32,901 nt of DNA from contig JAOPYY010000127.1 in the NCBI GenBank assembly GCA_025964395.1, positions 1-32,901 on the forward strand. Direction: 5' to 3'. This stretch comes from Actinomycetes bacterium (GTDB taxonomy: Bacteria; Actinomycetota; Thermoleophilia; Gaiellales; Gaiellaceae). Positions 1 to 6,422 of the stretch are shown here, in pieces; within the stretch, counting starts at the first letter, position 1; each line of letters starts with the position of its first letter. The position numbers and the translations under genes were made by a program. The notes under the pieces are model-generated. The model was not told the origin of the DNA. It made no database searches and saw only the letters and a list, made by a program, of their open reading frames with translations.

Positions 1-211
<211 letters not shown>

Positions 212-213
212 AG

Positions 214-240
214 GAAAACCCTGCGATTTGCAGGGTTTTC
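214..240 (+). terminator. Intrinsic terminator of rnpB copy 1
   Basis: A perfect 11-bp inverted repeat (GAAAACCCTGC / GCAGGGTTTTC) with a five-base GATTT loop. The 3' arm carries the T run. It starts a few bases after the RNase P RNA 3' end. From 241 to 524 I see no convincing gene: short open frames on both strands lack family resemblance. Confidence 0.85.
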
Positions 241-524
241 CCATTCTTGGGCCGAAGACCTATCGCGCGCGATTGCATCACCGGTGCATCACGAAGCTCG
301 AGTGCAGAGCGTGGAAGACCGGCAAGAGAGAAGTCGTCCGCCGCGCGAACCGCTTGGTTGAGCGAAATCCGCAGCAGCCTTTCGCCGGGGATCGCTAGTT
401 CAGCGGGTCTGCGACCGACGCGAGGTAATCGATATGGCGTTGGCTGCCACTTTGCGTGCTGTACCAGCGACGGCCGCCCCTTCGGCCAGGGTGCCTGACG
501 ATCGGCGTACCTAACGTCGAAGAC

Positions 525-2144
525 GTGACCGTCCGCGAAGCGGTTTTGAGCGTGTTCCGCGCCCGCGGGCTCACCACTTGGTTCGGGAACCCCGGGTCGT
601 CCGAGCTGAGCCTGCTTGAGGACTTCCCTGACGACTTCACGTATGTCCTGGGGCTGCAGGAGATGGTCCCTGTCGGGATGGCCGACGCCTACGCGCAGAT
701 CACGCGGCGGCCGGCGTTGGTCAACCTGCACACCGCGCCCGGGGTTGGCAACGCCATGGGCGCGCTCTGCAACGCCGCCTGGAACAAGACCCCGCTCGTC
801 GTCACCGCCGGCAACCAGCGGCGCACCATGCAGAACCAGGTCGGCCTGCTGACGAACATCGACGCCACGCTGCTTCCCCGGCCGTTCGTGAAGTGGGCGG
901 CCGAGCCCAGCACCGCGAGCGAGGTGCCGGCGGTCCTCGCGCATGCGATCCACCTCGCGCAGTCGCCGCCGATGGGGCCGGTGTTCGTCTCTCTACCGTT
1001 GGACGACCTCACCGTCGAGCTCGACGACCGACAGCAATCCGAGATCGACCGTCTTCGAGAGCGCCGGGTCGACCACGCCGGTGGCCCCTCCCGGGCCATG
1101 GCGTCCGCGATCGCCGGGCGGCTCGATGCGTCGTCGGCGCCGGTGCTCGTTGTTGGTGCCGAGGTGGAGCGGTCGGGCGCCTGGGACGCCGTCGTCGCTC
1201 TGGCCGAACGAAGCCGCGCCGCGGTGTGGACGGCGCCGCTCTCCGGTCTCTCGGGATTTCCAGAAGGTCACCCTCTCTACCAAGGGCGCCTTCCTCCCGG
1301 CGCCGGCTGGGTTGCGCGCGCGCTCGAGGGGCGCGATCTCGTGCTCGTTCTCGGCGCGCCGGCGTTTCGCTACTACCCGCAGATCTCCGGCCCCTACCTG
1401 GCGGAGGGAACGCAGCTGATCCAGATCACCGGCGATCCGGATGAGGCGGCGCGCGCTCCGGTCGGCGACGCCGTCGTCGCGGACGTCCGGGCCGTGGTCG
1501 AAGCGCTGCTCGAGCACGTCTCCCAGACGACTCGACCCGCGCCCCCCGCCCGGCCGGAGCCGGCGTCGATCGAACCGTCGAGCGCTCCGCTGAAGCCCTC
1601 GGCGCTGTTCGGGACGCTGGGACAGATCGCGCCCGCCGACACGCTCTGGGTGACGGAGGCTCCGTCGCACGACTTGGCGATCGGCGAGCACATCCGTGCG
1701 GGAACGCCGTTCTCGCACCTGGCCACCGCCGGCGGCGGCCTCGGCTTCGGGCTGGCCGCGGCAGTGGGCGCACAGCTCGCCGTGCCCGGCCGCCCGGTCG
1801 TTGCCCTCATCGGCGACGGGTCGATGCAGTACGCGATCACCGCGCTGTGGACCGCGACCGCGTACGAGATCCCGCTCACGATCGTCGTTCCGTCGAACGG
1901 CGAATACGGTGTCCTCAAGCAGTTCGCGATGCTGGAGCAGACCAGCGGCCTGCCCGGGCTCGACCTTCCCGGTCTCGACATCGTCGCCACCGCCGAGAGC
2001 TACGGCGTCGCCGCCCACGAGGCGCGCAGCGCCGACGAACTCGGCGAGCTCTTCGCAGCCGGAATTGCCGACCGCGAGCGACCGACGCTGATCAGCGTCC
2101 CGACGGTCAAGGTGGGCGACTCGAGCTTCGGCGACAACCGCTAG
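525..2144 (+). CDS. Thiamine-diphosphate-dependent 2-oxoacid decarboxylase, benzoylformate decarboxylase-like
   Basis: Predicted cytosolic ThDP enzyme of 539 aa, the usual length for benzoylformate decarboxylase (BFD, about 528). It follows Pseudomonas putida BFD over its whole length: FGNPGSSE near residue 20, LQE with the cofactor glutamate at 46, VNLHTAPG with the histidine at 69, and GAPAFRYY mid-protein. The C-terminal ThDP/Mg motif is GDGSMQYAITALWTA followed by SNGEYG. By eye, the Ser26, Glu47 and His70 equivalents are kept, but the place of BFD His281 holds tyrosine, so the substrate may not be benzoylformate. I chose GTG 525 because the protein then begins VTVREAVLSVF, matching the family N-terminus; an ATG at 456 would add 23 unlike residues. 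A truncated FAD-linked oxidase gene follows after 19 bases. Together they suggest a former 2-hydroxyacid to 2-oxoacid to aldehyde route (inference). Confidence 0.85.
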   Translation: MTVREAVLSVFRARGLTTWFGNPGSSELSLLEDFPDDFTYVLGLQEMVPVGMADAYAQITRRPALVNLHTAPGVGNAMGALCNAAWNKTPLVVTAGNQRRTMQNQVGLLTNIDATLLPRPFVKWAAEPSTASEVPAVLAHAIHLAQSPPMGPVFVSLPLDDLTVELDDRQQSEIDRLRERRVDHAGGPSRAMASAIAGRLDASSAPVLVVGAEVERSGAWDAVVALAERSRAAVWTAPLSGLSGFPEGHPLYQGRLPPGAGWVARALEGRDLVLVLGAPAFRYYPQISGPYLAEGTQLIQITGDPDEAARAPVGDAVVADVRAVVEALLEHVSQTTRPAPPARPEPASIEPSSAPLKPSALFGTLGQIAPADTLWVTEAPSHDLAIGEHIRAGTPFSHLATAGGGLGFGLAAAVGAQLAVPGRPVVALIGDGSMQYAITALWTATAYEIPLTIVVPSNGEYGVLKQFAMLEQTSGLPGLDLPGLDIVATAESYGVAAHEARSADELGELFAAGIADRERPTLISVPTVKVGDSSFGDNR

Positions 2145-2163
2145 CGAGGGAAGGTGCGGCACC

Positions 2164-2418
2164 GTGAAGGTGAAATCCGGTTGGTTCCAACCACGCCTGG
2201 GCGCCTCGGAGATACCCGGGCGGACGCCGCTCGCCGACAGATTTCCCGACGCTCTGGCGGCGGGCACCCCTGCGGATCTGCGCCGTGATCTCGAGGCGCT
2301 GCTGGGTGCAGACAAGGTGTTCGCGCGGGCAATCGACCTGGTGCGCTACGCGACCGATGCCAGCCCCTGCCGCCTGATCCCGCAGGACCGCACAGTTGAG
2401 CCCAATCTGCCTATCTGA
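2164..2418 (+). pseudogene. FAD-linked oxidase (GlcD/D-lactate dehydrogenase type), N-terminal fragment
   Basis: Only about the first 74 codons look genuine. The piece PADLRRDLEALLGADKVFAR...DLVRYATDASPCRLIPQ is the typical N-terminus of FAD-binding oxidases, just ahead of the FAD-binding PCMH domain. After LIPQ (about base 2383) the similarity stops. The frame runs ten unrelated codons into a TGA that lies inside or beside a remnant of the RNase P RNA gene. The full family is about 450 to over 900 aa, so both the FAD and the substrate domains are lost and no function is expected. The gene has a good ribosome site (AGGGAAGG, 2147-2154) nine bases before GTG 2164, so it was probably once an active operon partner of the preceding decarboxylase. 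Confidence 0.75.
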
Positions 2419-2460
2419 TGATGGCTGGGACGAAGAATCCGGCTTACAGGCCTGCTACGG
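2417..2460 (+). pseudogene. Displaced second 3' end of RNase P RNA
   Basis: GATGATGGCTGGGACGAAGAATCC followed by GGCTTACAGGCCTGCTACGG aligns with the RNase P RNA 3' terminus (E. coli: GATGAATGACTGTCCACGACAGAACCCGGCTTATCGG) and with 164-210 of this window. The core of the gene is absent. The similarity may begin as far upstream as about 2392 (GTTGAGCC). The last 22 bases match copy 1 at 21 of 22 positions, but the preceding 24 differ clearly, so the two ends are different alleles rather than a fresh duplication. CCGGCTTACAGGCC is the commoner actinobacterial spelling, which suggests that this is the original end. Confidence 0.75.
2436..2457 (+). repeat. rnpB 3'-end direct repeat, copy 2
   Basis: Second copy of the 22-base repeat at 189-210, with one mismatch, in the same orientation. 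It marks the right-hand border of the proposed insertion. Confidence 0.8.
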
Positions 2461-2486
2461 AAAAAGCCCCGGAAACGGGGCTTTTT
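2461..2486. terminator. Strong intrinsic terminator, probably bidirectional
   Basis: AAAAAGCCCCG / CGGGGCTTTTT, an 11-bp perfect stem with a GAAA tetraloop and A and T runs at the two ends. On the plus strand it follows the displaced rnpB 3' end, of which it was probably the native terminator. On the minus strand it lies 22 bases past the stop codon of the DUF5666/PepSY gene and would end that transcript too. Confidence 0.9.
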
Positions 2487-2507
2487 CTAACCGGTATTTT
2501 GACGCGC

Positions 2508-3224
2508 CTAGTTGGCGCCGACCACCTTGAAGTTCGCGTTGACGAAGACGTGGTGGGGCCAGTTGACACCGATGTTGTGGACCTCGTACTCGCCGTTGCT
2601 CAGCTTGACCACGCGGTCGACGACCCCGCCCGGGTAGGCAGCCAGTGCAGCTTCGGTCGCCTTGTTCGCTGTCGTTCCGCTGACGATCGTCCCCGATCCC
2701 TGACTGTAGTTCGCCGGGATCTGACCGACCTGCTTCGCCGTTGAGGGTGCGCCGCGCTGGAAGGGAACGACCGTCGAGGCCGTGGCAGATTTGACGCCGG
2801 TCGGTTGCACGATGACCTGCGTTGCCGAGATGGTCGTTCCGTTGGTGGTGCCAAGGACGAGGACAGGTACGCCCGCCTTGATCGCACCGACGGAGGTTGA
2901 GCCCGTCCCATTCTTGTAGTTCGTGGAGGACGTCTCGTTGACGGTCACCGTCTGACCGCCGGCCGTCGACACCGTGAAGCTCGACGCGGACACACTCGCG
3001 ACCGTGCCGACCGTTCCTCCTGCGGCCGGGCCGGACCGCGCATTCGAACCGCCCCCTCCGGCGGGACCCGACCGTGGGAAGGATCCCGCCGTCGTCGTAT
3101 TGGCAATGCTGGCAGCGGCCGAGTTGCTGCCGGAGGTGGTGCCGACGATCCCGTAGGCGCCACCCGCGATGGCGATGGCTGCGACGCCGGCAGCAATGGC
3201 CCTGGTGAGTTTCCGAGAGATCAT
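2508..3224 (-). CDS. Exported DUF5666 / PepSY-domain protein
   Basis: Predicted secreted or membrane-anchored protein of 238 aa. The N-terminus has basic residues (MISRKLTR) and a hydrophobic stretch at about 9-28 (AIAAGVAAIAIAGGAYGIVG), giving a signal peptide or anchor. A low-complexity Ser/Gly/Ala linker follows. Residues about 70-145 (GTVGTVASVSASSFTVST...ISATQVIVQP) fit the small beta-rich DUF5666 domain. The C-terminal 55 residues (ATEAALAAYPGGVVDRV...YEVHNI...FKVVGAN) fit a PepSY-type domain, a family often linked to inhibition of peptidases or to extracellular regulation. I chose the ATG at 3224 because GAAAGG precedes it by 8 bases; an ATG ten codons upstream lacks such a site. The gene converges on the terminator at 2461-2486. 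Its partner is unknown. Confidence 0.8.
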   Translation of the reverse strand: MISRKLTRAIAAGVAAIAIAGGAYGIVGTTSGSNSAAASIANTTTAGSFPRSGPAGGGGSNARSGPAAGGTVGTVASVSASSFTVSTAGGQTVTVNETSSTNYKNGTGSTSVGAIKAGVPVLVLGTTNGTTISATQVIVQPTGVKSATASTVVPFQRGAPSTAKQVGQIPANYSQGSGTIVSGTTANKATEAALAAYPGGVVDRVVKLSNGEYEVHNIGVNWPHHVFVNANFKVVGAN

Positions 3225-3391
3225 GAGATTGCCTTTCGTCGTCCGTTGAATCATCCGTTCCTACGTTCGATTCCACCATGCGTAGACGCGCTAAGCGCTC
3301 CATGAAACGGGCCGAAGAAGTTCCTGTGAATGTGCGCCGCAAACGGCCTGAACAGCGCGTCGACCGCTGTTCGGCTGCGGCGATCGCCTGC

Positions 3392-3452
3392 ATCGTGAAG
3401 TCATGGATTTCACAACCGCAAGATCGTGAAGTCATGGAATTCACACCGCAAG
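3392..3452. repeat. Two adjacent copies of a ~31-base repeat, operator-like
   Basis: Copy 1 is 3392-3422 (31 bases) and copy 2 is 3423-3452 (30 bases), directly abutting. They differ by one substitution and one deleted base. Each unit contains GTGAA(n9)TTCAC-type symmetry (in copy 2, GTGAAGTCATGGAATTCAC), so a dimeric DNA-binding protein could sit on each copy. They lie about 170 bases upstream of the DUF5666 start and about 300 upstream of the glycan cluster. Which gene they control, if any, is not visible. Confidence 0.6.
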
Positions 3453-3542
3453 ACAGATCGTCGTCTCGCGGGCGAGAGGCAGTCGCGTTGCAGCCCGACG
3501 AACTCCGTGAAACCGTTCCGCGCGCTTGCGAAGCGACTTCGG

Positions 3543-3556
3543 TAATAAAACCGTAA
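3543..3556 (+). promoter_or_regulatory. AT-rich patch, possible -10 region upstream of the glycan cluster
   Basis: TAATAAAACCGTAA stands out in an otherwise GC-rich gap and could hold a -10 hexamer. I see no -35 at a normal distance (TTGCGA at 3526 is only 11 bases away), so this is a weak suggestion. The gap 3225-3749 otherwise holds the tandem repeat (3392-3452), the inverted repeats at 3596-3625 and 3718-3748, and no convincing gene. Confidence 0.2.
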
Positions 3557-3595
3557 AGCTGCCGCGAACGCGGTTTCCATTCTCAACCTCGCGGA

Positions 3596-3625
3596 CACCT
3601 GGCTGACGTCATTCAACGCCAGGTG
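3596..3625. promoter_or_regulatory. Inverted repeat CACCTGGC/GCCAGGTG with a TGACGTCA palindrome in its loop
   Basis: Perfect 8-bp arms (3596-3603 and 3618-3625) enclose 14 bases that begin with the 8-bp palindrome TGACGTCA (3604-3611). There is no T run, so a terminator is unlikely; an operator site is more plausible. It ends 124 bases before the first gene of the glycan cluster. Confidence 0.4.
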
Positions 3626-3717
3626 CGTGGATGGCGGCGTCTCGCTGCGCCGCAGTCTGCGCCAGAGAACGTCCGCTTCGAGGGCAAGGGGGCCTTTGTG
3701 TCGGTTCAGGCAAGGAT

Positions 3718-3748
3718 CGTTTTGCGCTGCGCCGACGCTTTCAAAACG
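3718..3748 (+). promoter_or_regulatory. Inverted repeat CGTTTTG/CAAAACG abutting the start codon at 3750
   Basis: Seven-base perfect arms (3718-3724 and 3742-3748) with a 17-base loop that can itself pair GCG/CGC. The structure fills the place where a ribosome-binding site should be, and no Shine-Dalgarno sequence is visible before ATG 3750. It could be an RNA hairpin limiting translation or a DNA operator. Confidence 0.35.
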
Positions 3749-3749
3749 T

Positions 3750-6422
3750 ATGACCGGCAAGCCCGCTGAAATTCGTTCGCTCGGCGCTGCGCACAGCAGC
3801 ACACTGGAAGGCTCCCCGCCGGCAGTGCTCCACCCATCGGAGGAGATCGTTACCGCGGTAGGGCTCAGTGCTGTCCGCGGCGTCACGTCCGGACGGCCCG
3901 AAGCCCGCGGGAAGTTCCTGTACGTCGGGGACGAGAAGCTCTACGTGCGCGGCGTCACGTACGGCACGTTTGCCCCAGGGCCCGACGGCAGCGACTATCC
4001 GCGGCGGGCCGTCGTCGCAGCGGATTTTTCGCGCATGCGCGCGAACGGCATCAACGCCGTCCGCACGTACACCTGCCCCCCGCGGTGGCTCCTCGATCTC
4101 GCGGCGGAACACGGTCTCCGGGTCATGGTTGGCCTCGCCTGGGAGCAACATGTCGCGTTCCTCGAGGAGCGCGCGGGGCGGAGTGCGATCGAGCGCCGTG
4201 TGCAAGCCGGCGTCGAAGCCTCCGCAGGGCACCCCGCGATCCTCTGCTACAGCATCGGCAACGAGATCCCCGCGTCGATCGTCCGCTGGTACGGGCGACG
4301 CCCGGTCGAGCGCTTTCTGGAGCGCCTGTACCGCGCGGCTCGCGCCGAGGATCCGGAGGCGTTGTTCACGTACGCCAACTATCCCTCGACGGAGTACCTG
4401 CACCTTCCATTCCTCGACCTCCTGTGCTTCAACGTCTACCTCGAGCAGGAGGACCGGCTCGAAAGCTATGTCGGTCGACTCCAGAATCTCGCAGGCGATC
4501 GGCCGCTCGTTCTTGCGGAGCTCGGTCTCGACAGCCGCCGCAACGGCGAGGCGGCGCAGGCGACGATGCTCGGGCGGATGCTGCGTACGGCCTTCCCGGC
4601 CGGATGCGCGGGGACGTTCGTCTTCGCCTGGACGGACGAGTGGCACCGTGGCGGATCCGAAGTCGACGACTGGGACTTCGGGCTCGTCGACCGCGGCCGG
4701 CAACCCAAGCCCGCGCTGAGCGCGGTGCGAGACGCCTTCGAGGAGATTCCTTTCGCCGCCGACGCCCACTGGCCGCCCATGACCGTCTGCGTCTGCACGC
4801 GGAACGGCGCCCGGACGCTGCGCGACTGCCTGGAGGGAATCGCCGAGCTGGACTACCCGGCGTACGAGACGATCGTCGTCGACGACGGCTCGACCGACGA
4901 GACAGTCGCGATCGCGGAGCAATTCGGAGCGCACGTCCTCCACTCGCATGGTCGCGGACTGAGCGTTGCGAGGAATCTCGGTCTCGAGACCGCGACCGGC
5001 CAGATCATTGCGTACCTCGACGACGATGCCCGCCCGGACCCGCAATGGCTTCGTTACCTCGCGACGACGTTCGTGACGACGACCCACGTCGGCGTGGGCG
5101 GACCGAATATCGCGCCGATGGACAGCGGCATCGTCGCCGAGTGCGTGGACCGCACTCCCGGCGGACCGATCCAGGTCCTCCTCACCGACCGCGAAGCCGA
5201 GCACATCCCCGGCTGCAACATGGCGTTCCGAAAGGCCGCGCTCGAGGCAATCGGCGGATTCGATGCCCAATTCCGGGTCGCCGGTGACGACGTCGACATC
5301 TGCTGGCAGCTTCAGGAGCGCGGCTGGACGCTCGGTTTCAACCCGACGGCGGTCGTCTGGCACCGTCGGCGCGATTCCGTGCGCGCACACTGGAGGCAGC
5401 AGCGCGGCTACGGCAGGGCGGAAGGTCTCCTCGCGCGGAAATGGCCGCAGAAATACAGCCGCGGCCAGGCCCGCTGGGCCGGGCGTGTCTACCACCCCGG
5501 TGCCGGGGCACGGCGGTGGCGGGTCTACTACGGCCTCTGGGGCACCGGCGCCTTCCAGCCACTGCAGGAGCGGGCACCGGAGACGCGGGATTCGCTCCTG
5601 CTCCTGCCTCAGTGGTACGGCGTGCTCGCGCTCCTCGCGGCTCTGAGCGCGAACGACTTCATCAGCGATGATCCGCTGCTCGTCCGCCTGCCGGCGCTCC
5701 GCGTCCCTCTCGCGGCGCTCCTGCTCACCCTCTGGCTCGCGGCGCCCCTCGTCCAGGCAGGGCGATCGGCGTGGCGCGCGCTCGCTCCATTCGCGGGGCG
5801 AGGTCGCGCGAGGTGGCATCGCTGGCCGCTGACGGCGGCGTTGCACGTCCTCCAACCGGTTGCACGGTTCGTCGGCCGTCTCGGGGCCCGCCCACTGTCC
5901 CGGCGTCGTGACTTGAGGGTCGCATTCGCACTCCCGAGGCCGAGGACGGTTGGCGTCTGGTGCGAGGAATGGTCCTCGGCGACGCACCGGCTGCACGGAC
6001 TGGAAGCAGCGATGCAGGCCCGGGGCATCACCGTTCTCCGGGGCGGCCCGTTCGAGCGGTGGGACCTGCACCTCAAGGTCGGATGGCTTGGTGGAGCCCG
6101 CCTGCGCATGGCGGTCGAGGAGCACGGGGAAGGGCGGCAGCTGCTGCGCTTTCGCGTCTGGCCTCGCTGGTCGGCCGCGACCGCGCTGACGTCACTCGCT
6201 CTGCTCGGGATCTGCGCGTTCGCTCTCGCCGACGGGTCGGTCGGCCCCGCCGCGCTGACCGGAGTCTTGGTTGTCGCCGTCGTCGGCCGTGGTCTCATGC
6301 AAGCGTCCGCCGGGCTCGGCGTCGGTCTCCGCACCGCTGAGCAGCTGGACGCGTTTGCGCATCACGATCGGCGGCCGACCGCGGTTGCGGCTCCCGAAGC
6401 GGCCGCGCTGGAGGAGGCATGA
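3750..6422 (+). CDS. Membrane glycosyltransferase: N-terminal glycoside-hydrolase barrel fused to a family 2 transferase
   Basis: Predicted 890-aa inner-membrane protein. Residues about 50-335 form a glycosidase TIM barrel of the GH2/GH5 clan, with acid/base glutamate in SIGNEIP (E172) and nucleophile in VLAELGLD (E257). Residues about 344-600 are a GT2 (GT-A fold) transferase: TVCVCTRNG, VVDDGSTD (D378/D379) and YLDDDARP (D424-426), then FDAQFRVAGDDVDICWQLQ. Hydrophobic segments follow at about 622-640, 650-672 and 810-850. GT2 enzymes use nucleotide sugars. The barrel may trim, transfer or bind the growing glycan (inference). It is the first gene of the cluster and overlaps the ABC exporter gene by ATGA. 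I chose ATG 3750 because the upstream frame, back to GTG 3627, encodes Arg/Ser-rich sequence unlike a protein; a Shine-Dalgarno site is lacking, so the start is uncertain. Confidence 0.85.
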   Translation: MTGKPAEIRSLGAAHSSTLEGSPPAVLHPSEEIVTAVGLSAVRGVTSGRPEARGKFLYVGDEKLYVRGVTYGTFAPGPDGSDYPRRAVVAADFSRMRANGINAVRTYTCPPRWLLDLAAEHGLRVMVGLAWEQHVAFLEERAGRSAIERRVQAGVEASAGHPAILCYSIGNEIPASIVRWYGRRPVERFLERLYRAARAEDPEALFTYANYPSTEYLHLPFLDLLCFNVYLEQEDRLESYVGRLQNLAGDRPLVLAELGLDSRRNGEAAQATMLGRMLRTAFPAGCAGTFVFAWTDEWHRGGSEVDDWDFGLVDRGRQPKPALSAVRDAFEEIPFAADAHWPPMTVCVCTRNGARTLRDCLEGIAELDYPAYETIVVDDGSTDETVAIAEQFGAHVLHSHGRGLSVARNLGLETATGQIIAYLDDDARPDPQWLRYLATTFVTTTHVGVGGPNIAPMDSGIVAECVDRTPGGPIQVLLTDREAEHIPGCNMAFRKAALEAIGGFDAQFRVAGDDVDICWQLQERGWTLGFNPTAVVWHRRRDSVRAHWRQQRGYGRAEGLLARKWPQKYSRGQARWAGRVYHPGAGARRWRVYYGLWGTGAFQPLQERAPETRDSLLLLPQWYGVLALLAALSANDFISDDPLLVRLPALRVPLAALLLTLWLAAPLVQAGRSAWRALAPFAGRGRARWHRWPLTAALHVLQPVARFVGRLGARPLSRRRDLRVAFALPRPRTVGVWCEEWSSATHRLHGLEAAMQARGITVLRGGPFERWDLHLKVGWLGGARLRMAVEEHGEGRQLLRFRVWPRWSAATALTSLALLGICAFALADGSVGPAALTGVLVVAVVGRGLMQASAGLGVGLRTAEQLDAFAHHDRRPTAVAAPEAAALEEA

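Noticed and set aside
3392-3452. CRISPR array
   Set aside because: Only two units, directly abutting with no spacers, and no cas genes nearby.
3627-3749. Earlier GTG start for the glycosidase-transferase fusion
   Set aside because: The extra 41 residues are Arg/Ser-rich, lie over inverted repeats and resemble no domain.
3741-6125. 794-codon minus-strand open frame
   Set aside because: High-GC shadow of the fusion gene; Arg/Glu/Asp-rich with no recognisable domain.
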